Below, piece after piece: positions 1 to 7,733 of a DNA stretch of 9,945 nucleotides. The DNA comes from Halobacteriales archaeon (GTDB lineage: Archaea; Thermoplasmatota; SW-10-69-26; JACQPN01; JAIVGT01). The stretch lies in the NCBI GenBank assembly GCA_020201485.1, contig JAIVGT010000212.1, positions 1-9,945 of the forward strand. Direction: 5' to 3'. The notes under the pieces are model-generated. The model worked only from the letters and a program-made list of their open reading frames with translations. It did not search any database and was not told the DNA's origin. The position numbers were made by a program, and so were the translations under genes. The number at the start of each line of letters is the position of its first letter. The stretch's first letter is position 1.

Positions 1-2
1 CT

Positions 3-3000
3 ACGGAGCAGGACGCGCTGCGCAAGCTCCTCGAGCCGCAGCCGACGCGCATCGTCACGACCGGCACGCCGGTGGACATCGTGCAAGATGCGCTCTACAC
101 CGCGTGCGGCCAGCTCGTGAGCGGGCCGGTGGTGTGCTCGCCCGTGCCCGTCCCGTTCGACACGCCCGTGCTCCTCGACATCACCGGCGATGCCGTGCCG
201 GACCTGCTCGTGCTGCTCGCGCCCGTCCTGCTCCCGGACACGCCCCATGTCCCGCCGACGGCGGACGAGCTGCTCGCCATCGCCCAGGCCAGCGCGCAGG
301 ACGCCCTCGACACCGCCGCCACGCCCGGCCTCGGCGTCACGCTCCGCATCTCGACCATCGCCTCCCTCGACCAGCTCCTCGCGACGCTGCCGTGCGCCGC
401 GTCGGTCGTGCCCGACCCGCAGCACCTGCACCTCGACGCGAGCTGCTTCGCCCACCTCGTCGGGGATGAGCTGACGACGAACCTCCTCCCGACGGCGCTC
501 CTCGACGGCGACCAGGTCATCGCGCCCGCCGACCTCCCGGCCCGCGCCTGGGCCGCGTACCACATCCTCACCCCGACCGACGACACGAACGACATCATCC
601 GCATCGGCGTGGACGGGACCACGAGCAAGATCCCCGAGGTCACGACGATGAAGTTCAAGGTCGAGGACCTGGCCGCGCTCCTCGGCGGGGAGCTGCTCGG
701 CCGGCTCAACATCACGTTCGAGCAGCCCGGGGAGGACGTGACGCTGTTCGCCGAGGTCAGCGAGGTGCAGGACGGCCAACCCGTCAACCCCACGACCGTC
801 AGCGCGCACATGACGCCCGTGCCCGACCTGGGCATGGACATCGACGCCTTGCTCGACGGCAGCCACCTCACGGCCACGCTGCGCGCGAGCGAGAGCCCGC
901 TGCTCACCGTCACCTACACGGACGAGCAGACGACGCCCACGGCGAACACGACGAAGGCCGAGGCCATCATCGACAAGCTCCCGACGCGCGTGGACGTGGA
1001 GTACGAGCGCCTCACGGACGGGGCGCACCTGCACTACAACGCGAACGCGCTCATCGGCACCATCACGGCGAGCTACGCGCACGACGACCCGCTCACCGCC
1101 ATCGAAGGCTCGGCCATCATCCACGAGCTGCCGCAGGACGTGGACCTTCAGCTGCACACGGACAAGGAGGGGCAAGGCAGCATCGGCTACACGGCGAGCA
1201 CGGTCATCCCGCTCGTCACCGGGGCCTTCGCCACGCTGAACCACACGAGCGACGTCGGCAACGCGGGCGCGTTCAGCGTCGCCGACATCCCGGCGCAGTT
1301 CACCGTCAGCTGGGATTCCAACGGCGACCCGCACACCCTCGTCTACGACGGCAACGACGGCCTCGGCCCGGCGAGCGTGGACTACGCCACGTTCCTGCAC
1401 GGCAACCCCGCTGGGTTGGCGTTCCAGGTCGGCGTGCAGCGCCTCCCGCCCTACGTCGAACTGCGCACGGCCGACGACTTCACGGAGTTCGACGCGCGGT
1501 CCAGCGCTTCCGGCGCGCAGGCGAGTGGGACGGTCGAGGACCTCACCCTCGCCTTCACCACGGACGGCGCGTTCCTCGGCGCCCAGCCGCCGGAGGACCA
1601 CGTGTCGCTCTACCAATACGTCGTGCCCGTCTCCGGCGTGAACACGAGCTTCGTGCGCCTCGACGCGCAGCACCCCAGCCTGCAGTACGTGAAGGCGGAC
1701 ATGCGCAGCAACGAGACGCACATCGACGTGCGCAACGGCGGCCAGCACTTCATGAAGTACAGCGTGGACGTGCCGGGCGCGCTCGCCACCGGGTACGTGG
1801 ACAAGGTCCCGGACCGCGTGACGATGGACGTCGTCGGCACGGTGAACACGTACCGCGCCTTCGGCCAGACCATCGACGACGTCGTCCTCGACTTCAGCGA
1901 CAAGGGCCAGCCGCCGCTGCTGCTGCACGTCGAGGCGAAAGGCGTGCCGGACGAGGTCGTGCTCGACGCCGACCTGCCGGACAAGCGCATCGCGTACAGC
2001 GCGAGCGACGTCGTGCCCAGCATCACCGCCTCCGGCTCCGTGCCCACGCCCGACGCCGGCATCTTCGACCTCCAGGTCGAGCTGCTCGACATCCCCACCG
2101 CCTGGTACGCGGACTGGAACACGAGCATCTTCCAGGAGACGAAGTTCGCCTTCCAGGTCACGGACGACGACCAGCAGCCCACGCCCCTCGGCTCGCTCCG
2201 CCTCGAGGCGCACAACTTCCAAGGCGCGGGCCTGCAGCCGAGCCCGCTGCCCTTCCCGCCCGGCTGCGCGTTCCAGGATGGCCAAGACCACTTCTGCGCC
2301 GCGCTCGACGCCGCGCAGCAGCACGACGCCGTCGTGTTCGAGCTGCAGGACCTGACCGCGCTGACGTTCGAGAAGGGCTTCGACGCCGATGGCGAGGACA
2401 GCATGAGCGTGCAGGTCGATTCGCTCGACCACCAGCAGTTCATCGTCTCCGTGGACGCGCGCGCGAGCGACGGGAAGCAGGCCCTCATCTACGGCACCAT
2501 CGACCCCCTGCCCACGCACGTCCGCCTCGACACGGGCAAGGTCATCAAGTACCAGGCGGAGGAGCCGTTCGACCTGCAGCTGGCCGCGGAGCTGGGCGTG
2601 CCCGCCGGGCTGCAGGCCATGCCCGCCCCCGTCGCGTTCGACCACGGCATCGCCCTGCACGTCGACGCGGACGGCAACGTGAAGGTGCGCGGCGCGGTCA
2701 CGGGCGTCGGCACCCTCATCCAGGTGGACACGGACGCGGGCGCGTTCGAGATGCAGGGCTGGGCCCCGACGAAGCCCGACCTGCAGCTGCGCATCGACAT
2801 CGACCCCAAGCCCGGCTCCGGCTCCGTCGCCGCAGACATCACGGTGCACGGCGTGCAGCCCGCCTCGGGCACGCGCTTCCTCGGCGGCTCCTTCGTGCAC
2901 AAGGACAAGGTCACGGTGGACAAGTTCGAGCCGGACAGCACGCGGTTCACGCTGTCCACCACCCCGGCCATCGCCGGCCCGGTCGCGGTCGAGGCCGACC

Positions 3001-4235
3001 TGGCGCTCAGCGACAAGACCGTCGGGTTCACGGTGAGCAACATCCCAAGCGCGACCGGCGTGCCCTCCGCGGACTTCACCCTGCAGGACAACCGTTTCTC
3101 CGACGACGACCCGCTCGACACCACCATCCAGTACCGCTCCGCGGGCGGCGTCAACCTCGTCCACCTCGACCTCGGCCTGGGCACGTTCACCGGCGGGTTC
3201 GACCTGGCGCAGATCCCCGCCGCGTTCACCCTCGACCTGACGAAGAACGAGGCCGGGCCGAACGTGCACTATACCGCGACCGACCCGGACAACGTCGTCG
3301 ACCCGAACCAGCTCGACCTGGACGCGGACATCACCGTCACCTCGGCGAGCGGCGACACGGACATCGAGGTCCACGCCACGGACATCGGCCGCACGTTCGA
3401 GATGAACACGGTCGCGGACGAGGCGACGACGAAGACCATCATCGACGAGCGCGGCGACTGCTCGGCGCACGAGGAGGACGACGTGCCCATCGACTACTTC
3501 GAGTTCAAGTCGCCGGACCACGACACGGGCGACGTCACCGTGGTCATCCCAGCCTCGATGGGCCAGCCCAGCTTCGACGGCTGGGGCACGCAGTGGTGCT
3601 TCGACATCGACCCGCTGCGCTTCCTGTTCAAGGTCGGCTTCGGGGCGACCATCGAGATGGACATGGTCAACCTGTCCATCCACGTCGCCGGCCTCGGGGA
3701 CCGCATGACGGCGAAGACGGGCTTCATCAGCAAGATCGAGGGCGACTACAGCGCGTTCGACCTGGACTGGGGCGACTCCCACGGCTTCGTGGACATCACC
3801 GCCGGCGGGGGCGTCGAGGTGTGCATCGTGGACACGGATTACTGTATCAGCCCGTTCGACGCCTTCAGCCCGCTCGGCGGGGACCACTTCAGCCTGGACA
3901 AGGTGCGCTTCTACGGGGCGAAGCACAGCGAGGGCACGTGGCAGGTGCCCGTGACCATCTCCTCGCCCTGCATCCTGTTCATCGAGGTGACGTGGGACAT
4001 CTACCTGCCCATCTCCCTCGACCCTCCGCTCTCCGGGAGCTGGGACAACGAGGCGCACGCCGACGGCGGCACGTGGTACTTCCTCGCCAGCCCGTACAAC
4101 AACGCGAACAACGTCGTCATCCCGGAGTTCCTCGCGCAGCTCATCGTCTGGATCGGGGCGGATGACCGGGGCGTGGACTTCAGCTTCCCCGGCCTGGGCG
4201 CGCCGGGCGTGGAGGCGTGCCTGCCGTTCCCGTGA
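3..4235 (+). CDS. Giant secreted beta-repeat surface protein, 5' end missing
   Basis: The reading frame is open from the left edge (first complete codon at 3) and ends with TGA at 4233-4235. The GTG at 72 is therefore only the first in-frame start-like codon, and the signal peptide must lie upstream. The 1,410 visible residues are rich in Asp, Thr and Val and predict mostly short beta strands. Near the left end (about 177-203) is a D-x-T-G-D-x-x-P-D stretch resembling calcium-loop motifs. From about 819 to 3215 a landmark of hydrophobic residue-Pro-x-x-[V/F]-x-[L/V] recurs about every 46-61 residues (codons at 819, 978, 1128, 1287, 1443, 1623, 1806, 1944, 2091, 2508, 3213), suggesting about a dozen tandem modules. 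The last 270 residues form a different domain with cysteines and aromatic residues. Several N-x-S/T sequons fit archaeal surface glycoproteins. No C-terminal membrane anchor is visible. I recognise no named family; a cell-surface or secreted role is inferred from composition. Confidence 0.85.
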   Translation, partial: TEQDALRKLLEPQPTRIVTTGTPVDIVQDALYTACGQLVSGPVVCSPVPVPFDTPVLLDITGDAVPDLLVLLAPVLLPDTPHVPPTADELLAIAQASAQDALDTAATPGLGVTLRISTIASLDQLLATLPCAASVVPDPQHLHLDASCFAHLVGDELTTNLLPTALLDGDQVIAPADLPARAWAAYHILTPTDDTNDIIRIGVDGTTSKIPEVTTMKFKVEDLAALLGGELLGRLNITFEQPGEDVTLFAEVSEVQDGQPVNPTTVSAHMTPVPDLGMDIDALLDGSHLTATLRASESPLLTVTYTDEQTTPTANTTKAEAIIDKLPTRVDVEYERLTDGAHLHYNANALIGTITASYAHDDPLTAIEGSAIIHELPQDVDLQLHTDKEGQGSIGYTASTVIPLVTGAFATLNHTSDVGNAGAFSVADIPAQFTVSWDSNGDPHTLVYDGNDGLGPASVDYATFLHGNPAGLAFQVGVQRLPPYVELRTADDFTEFDARSSASGAQASGTVEDLTLAFTTDGAFLGAQPPEDHVSLYQYVVPVSGVNTSFVRLDAQHPSLQYVKADMRSNETHIDVRNGGQHFMKYSVDVPGALATGYVDKVPDRVTMDVVGTVNTYRAFGQTIDDVVLDFSDKGQPPLLLHVEAKGVPDEVVLDADLPDKRIAYSASDVVPSITASGSVPTPDAGIFDLQVELLDIPTAWYADWNTSIFQETKFAFQVTDDDQQPTPLGSLRLEAHNFQGAGLQPSPLPFPPGCAFQDGQDHFCAALDAAQQHDAVVFELQDLTALTFEKGFDADGEDSMSVQVDSLDHQQFIVSVDARASDGKQALIYGTIDPLPTHVRLDTGKVIKYQAEEPFDLQLAAELGVPAGLQAMPAPVAFDHGIALHVDADGNVKVRGAVTGVGTLIQVDTDAGAFEMQGWAPTKPDLQLRIDIDPKPGSGSVAADITVHGVQPASGTRFLGGSFVHKDKVTVDKFEPDSTRFTLSTTPAIAGPVAVEADLALSDKTVGFTVSNIPSATGVPSADFTLQDNRFSDDDPLDTTIQYRSAGGVNLVHLDLGLGTFTGGFDLAQIPAAFTLDLTKNEAGPNVHYTATDPDNVVDPNQLDLDADITVTSASGDTDIEVHATDIGRTFEMNTVADEATTKTIIDERGDCSAHEEDDVPIDYFEFKSPDHDTGDVTVVIPASMGQPSFDGWGTQWCFDIDPLRFLFKVGFGATIEMDMVNLSIHVAGLGDRMTAKTGFISKIEGDYSAFDLDWGDSHGFVDITAGGGVEVCIVDTDYCISPFDAFSPLGGDHFSLDKVRFYGAKHSEGTWQVPVTISSPCILFIEVTWDIYLPISLDPPLSGSWDNEAHADGGTWYFLASPYNNANNVVIPEFLAQLIVWIGADDRGVDFSFPGLGAPGVEACLPFP

Positions 4236-4260
4236 GCGGGGAGAGGAGCGATCTTCGGGC

Positions 4261-4285
4261 CGTCCGAGGCGCGTGGGATCGGACG
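4261..4285 (+). other. Stem-loop downstream of the giant surface gene
   Basis: CGTCCGA (4261-4267) and TCGGACG (4279-4285) form a perfect 7-bp stem with an 11-base loop, 26 bases after the stop codon of the giant gene and before the convergent Cys-rich gene ends. No T-tract follows, so it is not a typical archaeal or intrinsic terminator. It could be a 3'-end structure or a chance palindrome in GC-rich DNA. Confidence 0.25.
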
Positions 4286-4345
4286 ACGCGGCGCTGCGAA
4301 CGCGGCCGTGACGCCTTCCCCGCGCGCCACCCGCGTCGCGCCAGG

Positions 4346-4848
4346 TCAGCCCCACGGGTTGGGGTAGTGCGCGACGTTGCAGCCCCAGCCGCCCAGGCCG
4401 CCGGTCTGCCCGCTCCCAGCCTGCTCCGGGTCGGTCGTGAGCCGGAGCCGGGCGTGGCACTTGAGCGTGAACGGCCCGCTCGCCGGGAACGTGCCGCTCG
4501 TGTGGCAGACGTACTGCCAGAACTTCGCCGCGTACACCTGGCTGCACGTGAAGCGCAGCTCGGCGCTGGCACTGAAGAGCACGCTCTGGATGTCGCCGGC
4601 GTAGCATGCCGGCTGCATGCCGGCGCAGTCGGTGTCGTAGATGGTTGTGGCGATGGGGACGTCGGAGTAGGTGCCCGTGGTGTAGTCGTTGGTCAGGGGG
4701 GCCGTGCCGGTGTAGCGTCGATGGCGTCCACCGTCTGTTCGCGCACCGTCCCATCGGCGAACAGCGTGATGGCGTGGAACATCGGCTCCGCGCCCATCGC
4801 GACGGGCACGGGAAGCAGGGTGAGGAGGAGCGCGCCTGCGGCCTTCAT
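4346..4848 (-). CDS. Secreted six-cysteine protein, apparent one-base frameshift
   Basis: ATG at 4848 begins a textbook signal peptide (MKAAGALLLTLLPVPVAMGA) followed by EPMFHAITLFADGTVREQT. That frame meets a stop shortly after codon 45. A second frame picks up at about 4716 with YTGTAPLTNDY and runs to TGA at 4346-4348. Inserting one base near 4714-4719 (for example GC read as GGC, giving Asp-Gly-Tyr-Thr) restores one protein of about 167 residues. The mature part has six cysteines, enough for three disulfides, a Phe-Trp-Gln-Tyr aromatic patch and a Gly-rich tail ending in NPWG, which suggests a small extracellular domain. No family is recognised. A promoter-like element sits at -34 to -25 from this ATG and no Shine-Dalgarno sequence is seen, supporting this start. 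The break may be a sequencing or assembly indel or a real lesion. The longer open frame up to 5053 is Arg/Pro-rich shadow beyond the break. The gene converges on the giant surface-protein gene. Confidence 0.7.
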
Positions 4849-4872
4849 GCGCGGGGAGCGGCGCAAACGCGG

Positions 4873-4882
4873 AGAAGGATTG
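4873..4882 (-). promoter_or_regulatory. BRE/TATA-like promoter of the Cys-rich gene
   Basis: On the minus strand CAATCCTTCT lies at -34 to -25 relative to the ATG at 4848. It matches the element at the same distance before the XPF gene. The position is what an archaeal BRE plus TATA box would have for a transcript starting at the start codon. The match is by eye only; no transcription start is known. Confidence 0.5.
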
Positions 4883-5054
4883 CCTGCGGCGCGTCACCGC
4901 GCCGTGGGTGGCCGGGCGATGCCGCGCTCCACGCACCTCCGGCGGGTGCGCCGTGCGCGGCGCCGCCCGCGGCCGCCTTTGCGTGGTGCAGCGGGCAATC
5001 GTCGGCCGCGGCGGGAGCGGCAGGGCCGGCCGGCGCGTCGGCACCCGCGCCACG

Positions 5055-5432
5055 TCACCGCTTCGCCGCGCGGCGGGGCATCCGGGCCGGCTCCGGGCCG
5101 CCGTCCTTCCGCGTCAGCTTCGCCCGCGCTGGCCGGCCTGCTGCCTTCGCCAGCGCGGCGAGCTTCACCGGCAGCGGCTTGCCCTTCTTCGGTACCTCCC
5201 CGGGCGTCGCCGGCGGCGGGGGCTGGAGTCGCAGATGCTTCTTGCCGAGCGCGCTCTCTGTGCGGTGCTCCTGCCGGCATTTGACGCAATCGTACGCGCC
5301 GGCGATGCGGCGCAGCCGGTCCGCCTCCGGTGCGCCGATGAGCTTCTGCTCCCGCGCCTTTCGCACCGCGGCCAGGAAGCGCTCCTCCCAGGCCACGCCC
5401 AGGGTGCGCGTGCGGACGCCTTGCCGTCTCAC
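5055..5432 (-). CDS. Small basic CxxC protein of unknown function
   Basis: This encodes 125 residues starting at GTG 5432. The GTG overlaps the MFS stop codon in a GTGA tetranucleotide, which decides the start and implies translational coupling. The first 60 residues look helical and charged (EERFLAAVRKAREQKLIGAP). They are followed by Y-D-C-V-K-C-R-Q-E-H, a CxxC with a nearby His that could be half of a zinc-binding site. No second Cys pair exists, so a complete zinc ribbon would need dimerisation or a partner. From about residue 68 the chain becomes Pro, Lys and Arg rich and low in complexity, ending in RRAAKR; this tail is probably disordered and could bind nucleic acid. I do not recognise a family. 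Its position as third gene after a nuclease and a transporter says little about function. The sense of the frame is clear from non-repetitive helical sequence, unlike the Arg/Ala-rich shadows around it. Confidence 0.7.
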   Translation of the reverse strand: MRRQGVRTRTLGVAWEERFLAAVRKAREQKLIGAPEADRLRRIAGAYDCVKCRQEHRTESALGKKHLRLQPPPPATPGEVPKKGKPLPVKLAALAKAAGRPARAKLTRKDGGPEPARMPRRAAKR

Positions 5433-6655
5433 GCATCCGCCTCGCCCTTCATGGGCATGAACCTTGCCGGGGCAAGGCTCACCATCGCCAACGCGAACAC
5501 CCCGGCGGCGCACCACCAGGGCATGGCCGGATCGAGCGCGTACAGCGCTCCCGACAGCGCGCTGCCGACGAACGTCCCGATGGTCCGCGCCGCGAGCTGC
5601 GCCGTGCTCGCGTGGTCGCGCAAGGCCTCGGGCACCGCGTCGTGCAGCAGCGCGCCCGTGCCCAGCCCGGCGAGCGGCCCGGCGATGCCCACGATGGCCG
5701 CGCTCAGCAGCACGAGCGTTGCGCCGCCGGCGACCGCGAACAGGCCCACGCCGAGCGCCGCGAGCAGCAGGCCGAGCAGGGCGATGGCGCGTGCTCGCGC
5801 ACGAACCCGCGCGAGGAGCGCCGTGGCCGCGAGGTCGGCCGCGGTCATCACCGACGCGAACAGCCCGAGGAGCGCCGGGTCGAGGCGCAGCGCCTCCGTG
5901 ATGCGCACCTGCGTCAGCAAGCCCAGCGCGCCACCCGCAGCCAGGAGCGCTCCGCACAGCAGCACCGGCCCGGTGCGCGCCGACCGCAGCGCGCGCAGCG
6001 CTTCCCGTAGCGGGACGCGGATGGGTGCGGTCCAGCCGCCGCGCGAGCGCAGCAGCGCCACGCGCACGAGCACCATGAGCAGCACGCCCCCCGCCGCTGC
6101 GAGGTACAGCAGGCGTCCCGCTGGGAGCAAGCCCTGCTCCGCGGCGAGCCGGCTCGTCAGCAGGGGGAGCGCGGCGCTCGCGCCCGCGAGCAGGAGGTGC
6201 TCCCACGCCAGCACGCGCGGCCGCTGCCCTTCGCCGAGGTCGGCCATGAGCAGCGCGCCGTAGGCCACGTTCGCCGCCTGACCCGCCGCGCCGAGCAACG
6301 AGGCCGCGACCACGTCCTCCGGGCCGCGCGCGAGCGCGAGCCAGGCGAAGGGCACGACGAAGCCGAGCACGTCGAACAGGCTCATCGTCGCCAACCTGCC
6401 CCAGCGCTGCGCGGCCCATCCGCCCACGAGGAGCATGGCGAAGCCAAGCGCGTTGCTGCCCGCTGCGAGCAGGCCGATGGCCTCCGGGCCCAGGCCGAGC
6501 GCGTGCTGGTACGCGATGCTGAGCGGCCCGACGAGCGCGGTGCAGGCGAACAACGGGCTGGTCAGGACGAGGACGCGGGCCGCGCGCGGCCAGGATGCAG
6601 GGCGCGTTCCGGCCTCGCCCTTCGCGGGCAAGGGCTCGGCCTCCACGCGCCTCAC
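5429..6655 (-). CDS. MFS-type 12-TM transporter
   Basis: This 408-residue protein is of usual length for a 12-helix major facilitator. About twelve hydrophobic segments are visible, in two groups of six separated by a basic central loop (around residues 196-218, with RSRGGW and ALRALRSAR). Between helices 2 and 3 (about residues 78-91) lies GGWAAQRWGRLATM, a good match to MFS motif A, the cytoplasmic gating loop. It should move a small solute or drug across the cytoplasmic membrane using an ion gradient; the substrate cannot be read from sequence. The GTG start at 6655 overlaps the exonuclease stop as GTGA. A second GTG at 6646, preceded by GGTGAGG, is a possible alternative three codons in. 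The downstream basic protein overlaps the end in the same way, so the three genes form one operon. An apparently fused open frame running up to 7882 is just the absence of stops in GC-rich DNA. Confidence 0.88.
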   Translation of the reverse strand: MRRVEAEPLPAKGEAGTRPASWPRAARVLVLTSPLFACTALVGPLSIAYQHALGLGPEAIGLLAAGSNALGFAMLLVGGWAAQRWGRLATMSLFDVLGFVVPFAWLALARGPEDVVAASLLGAAGQAANVAYGALLMADLGEGQRPRVLAWEHLLLAGASAALPLLTSRLAAEQGLLPAGRLLYLAAAGGVLLMVLVRVALLRSRGGWTAPIRVPLREALRALRSARTGPVLLCGALLAAGGALGLLTQVRITEALRLDPALLGLFASVMTAADLAATALLARVRARARAIALLGLLLAALGVGLFAVAGGATLVLLSAAIVGIAGPLAGLGTGALLHDAVPEALRDHASTAQLAARTIGTFVGSALSGALYALDPAMPWWCAAGVFALAMVSLAPARFMPMKGEADA

Positions 6656-7632
6656 CCCATCGCCTGCGCCGGGATGCCGAGCTGCCGCGTGACCTCGCGC
6701 GCCAAGGCCTCCGGCCGGCCCATGCAGGTGATGACGCGCCGCGGCTTGCACGCGCGCGCGAACTCCAGGAGCTGGTCGAAGCTGGCGTGGTCGGTGAGGG
6801 CGAACTGGGCGTCGATGCGGTACTTGTCGTGGTAGCTGTACACGCCGCACCAGCCGCTGATGTACGCGGCGCGTGCCTTGGCCTCGTCGAGGTGCCGCGC
6901 GAACGCCTCCGTCTGGCCGAGGAAGTTCCGGGGCACGACCATGGCCTGGCCCGGCTGCAGCGCGCCGTACATCTCGTCCGCGCTCGCCGCGCGGAAGCGC
7001 AAGGGCACGCCGTGCCGCACGTAGATGTCGCACAGGGCGAAGATGTCGGGCGTGACCGCTGGCTCCACGCCGCGCGCGTTGAGGATGGCGACGAGCTCCT
7101 GGGCCCGGCCGAGCTGGTAGGAACCGAGCGCCACGCCCGCCTCGGGCAGCGTCCGGTCGAGCCAGGCGTTCATGCTCGCCAGCACGAGCTCGCGCGGCGG
7201 CAGGCGGAAGCGCGGGTCGCCGTACGTGCTCTCCATGACGAGCACGTCGCAGCAAACCGGCTTCGCCGCGGGCGTGGTCAACGCTGGAGCGGGGTTGAAG
7301 TCGCCGGTGTAGAGCACGCCCGCCGCCTCGACCATGGCCGCGCCCAGGCAATGCCCGGCAGGATGCAGCATCACGTCGAAGCCGGCGAGCGGCACCGTTT
7401 GCCCCATGGGCATCGTCGTCGCTTCCACGCTGCCCGTGCGCGCGGCGAGGAAGTCCCGCGTCGGCGCCGTCATGTGCGCCTTGTTGCTGAGGTGGTCGAG
7501 GTGGGCGTGGCTCACGATGGCCGGCCCCGGCCCAGCCTTGGTCGGGTCGAGGCGCAGCGGGCCCGTCGGGCCGTGGAGCGTCAGGCCGTGCTCCTCGTAC
7601 GCCACGCGCACGCCGCCCAGCTCCGCTGCCAC
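6652..7632 (-). CDS. MBL-fold beta-CASP exonuclease (mRNA 3'-end-processing/DNA ligase-associated type)
   Basis: This is a 326-residue metallo-beta-lactamase-fold nuclease, the usual length for the archaeal putative exonuclease/mRNA 3'-end processing factor group and the related DNA ligase-associated exonucleases. Visible metal-site residues are H42-x-H44-x-D46-H47 in SHAHLDHLSN, H94 in PAGHCLG and D111 in YTGDFN. Beta-CASP motif A is E134 in MESTYGDP, and motif B is H282 in DHASFDQLLEF. The helix GSYQLGRAQEL (170-180) is typical of this group. At motif C, where RNA-processing members have His (VxHGE-like), this protein reads ITCMGRPEAL, so residue 304 is Met. Family members hydrolyse RNA or single-stranded DNA in the cytoplasm; which substrate applies here is not visible. 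The start is GTG at 7632 with no Shine-Dalgarno sequence, and a promoter-like element lies at -35 to -25. It is the first gene of a GTGA-coupled operon with the MFS transporter and the CxxC protein. No DNA ligase gene is adjacent in this window. Confidence 0.88.
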   Translation of the reverse strand: MAAELGGVRVAYEEHGLTLHGPTGPLRLDPTKAGPGPAIVSHAHLDHLSNKAHMTAPTRDFLAARTGSVEATTMPMGQTVPLAGFDVMLHPAGHCLGAAMVEAAGVLYTGDFNPAPALTTPAAKPVCCDVLVMESTYGDPRFRLPPRELVLASMNAWLDRTLPEAGVALGSYQLGRAQELVAILNARGVEPAVTPDIFALCDIYVRHGVPLRFRAASADEMYGALQPGQAMVVPRNFLGQTEAFARHLDEAKARAAYISGWCGVYSYHDKYRIDAQFALTDHASFDQLLEFARACKPRRVITCMGRPEALAREVTRQLGIPAQAMG

Positions 7633-7656
7633 GCGCGGTCAAGCCCCGCAGGCCTG

Positions 7657-7667
7657 ATGAGGCTTCG
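7657..7667 (-). promoter_or_regulatory. BRE/TATA-like promoter of the exonuclease operon
   Basis: On the minus strand CGAAGCCTCAT lies at -35 to -25 relative to the GTG at 7632. CGAAG resembles an archaeal BRE and CCTCAT sits where a TATA box would be. It aligns with the other three elements in this window, although it is the weakest in T content. Confidence 0.42.
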
Positions 7668-7681
7668 CCGGTCGCTTCGCC
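7662..7681. repeat. Tandem GCTTCGCC direct repeat in the divergent intergenic region
   Basis: GCTTCGCC occurs at 7662-7669 and again at 7674-7681, a 12-base period. The pair lies between the two divergent promoter elements and overlaps the upstream part of the exonuclease promoter. It could be a regulator binding site, but short GC-rich repeats also arise by chance in such a biased genome. Confidence 0.3.
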
Positions 7682-7698
7682 TGCATGCGCGAACCAGG

Positions 7699-7708
7699 CA
7701 ACCTTCAT
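7699..7708 (+). promoter_or_regulatory. BRE/TATA-like promoter of the lipoprotein gene
   Basis: CAACCTTCAT lies at -35 to -26 relative to the ATG at 7734. It contains the first two bases of the upstream in-frame ATG (7707), so if it is the promoter, that ATG is not transcribed in a leaderless message. This decides for the downstream start. Confidence 0.5.
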
Positions 7709-7733
7709 GTCCTGTCCGCTCGCTTGCGCCGGC

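Noticed and set aside
95..913. Long minus-strand open frame opposite the giant gene
   Set aside because: It is Ser/Arg/Ala-rich with no domain or signal and lies antisense to clear coding sequence; GC-rich DNA rarely contains stops.
4236..4323. GCGGGGA (4236-4242) pairing with TCCCCGC (4317-4323) as a long hairpin
   Set aside because: The arms are far apart, GC-only and without a T-tract; too likely by chance to annotate.
4849..5054. Gap between the CxxC gene and the Cys-rich gene
   Set aside because: Apart from the promoter element at 4873-4882, I see no tRNA, small gene or terminator in these 206 bases; frames crossing it are Arg-rich shadow.
4217..5284. Plus-strand open frame of about 355 codons
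   Set aside because: It is Arg/Ala/Pro-rich low-complexity sequence opposite the Cys-rich gene and the CxxC gene; it shows no recognisable protein features.
7707..7733. Upstream ATG for the lipoprotein
   Set aside because: It overlaps the promoter-like element, and the 7734 start gives a more typical short basic n-region before the hydrophobic core.
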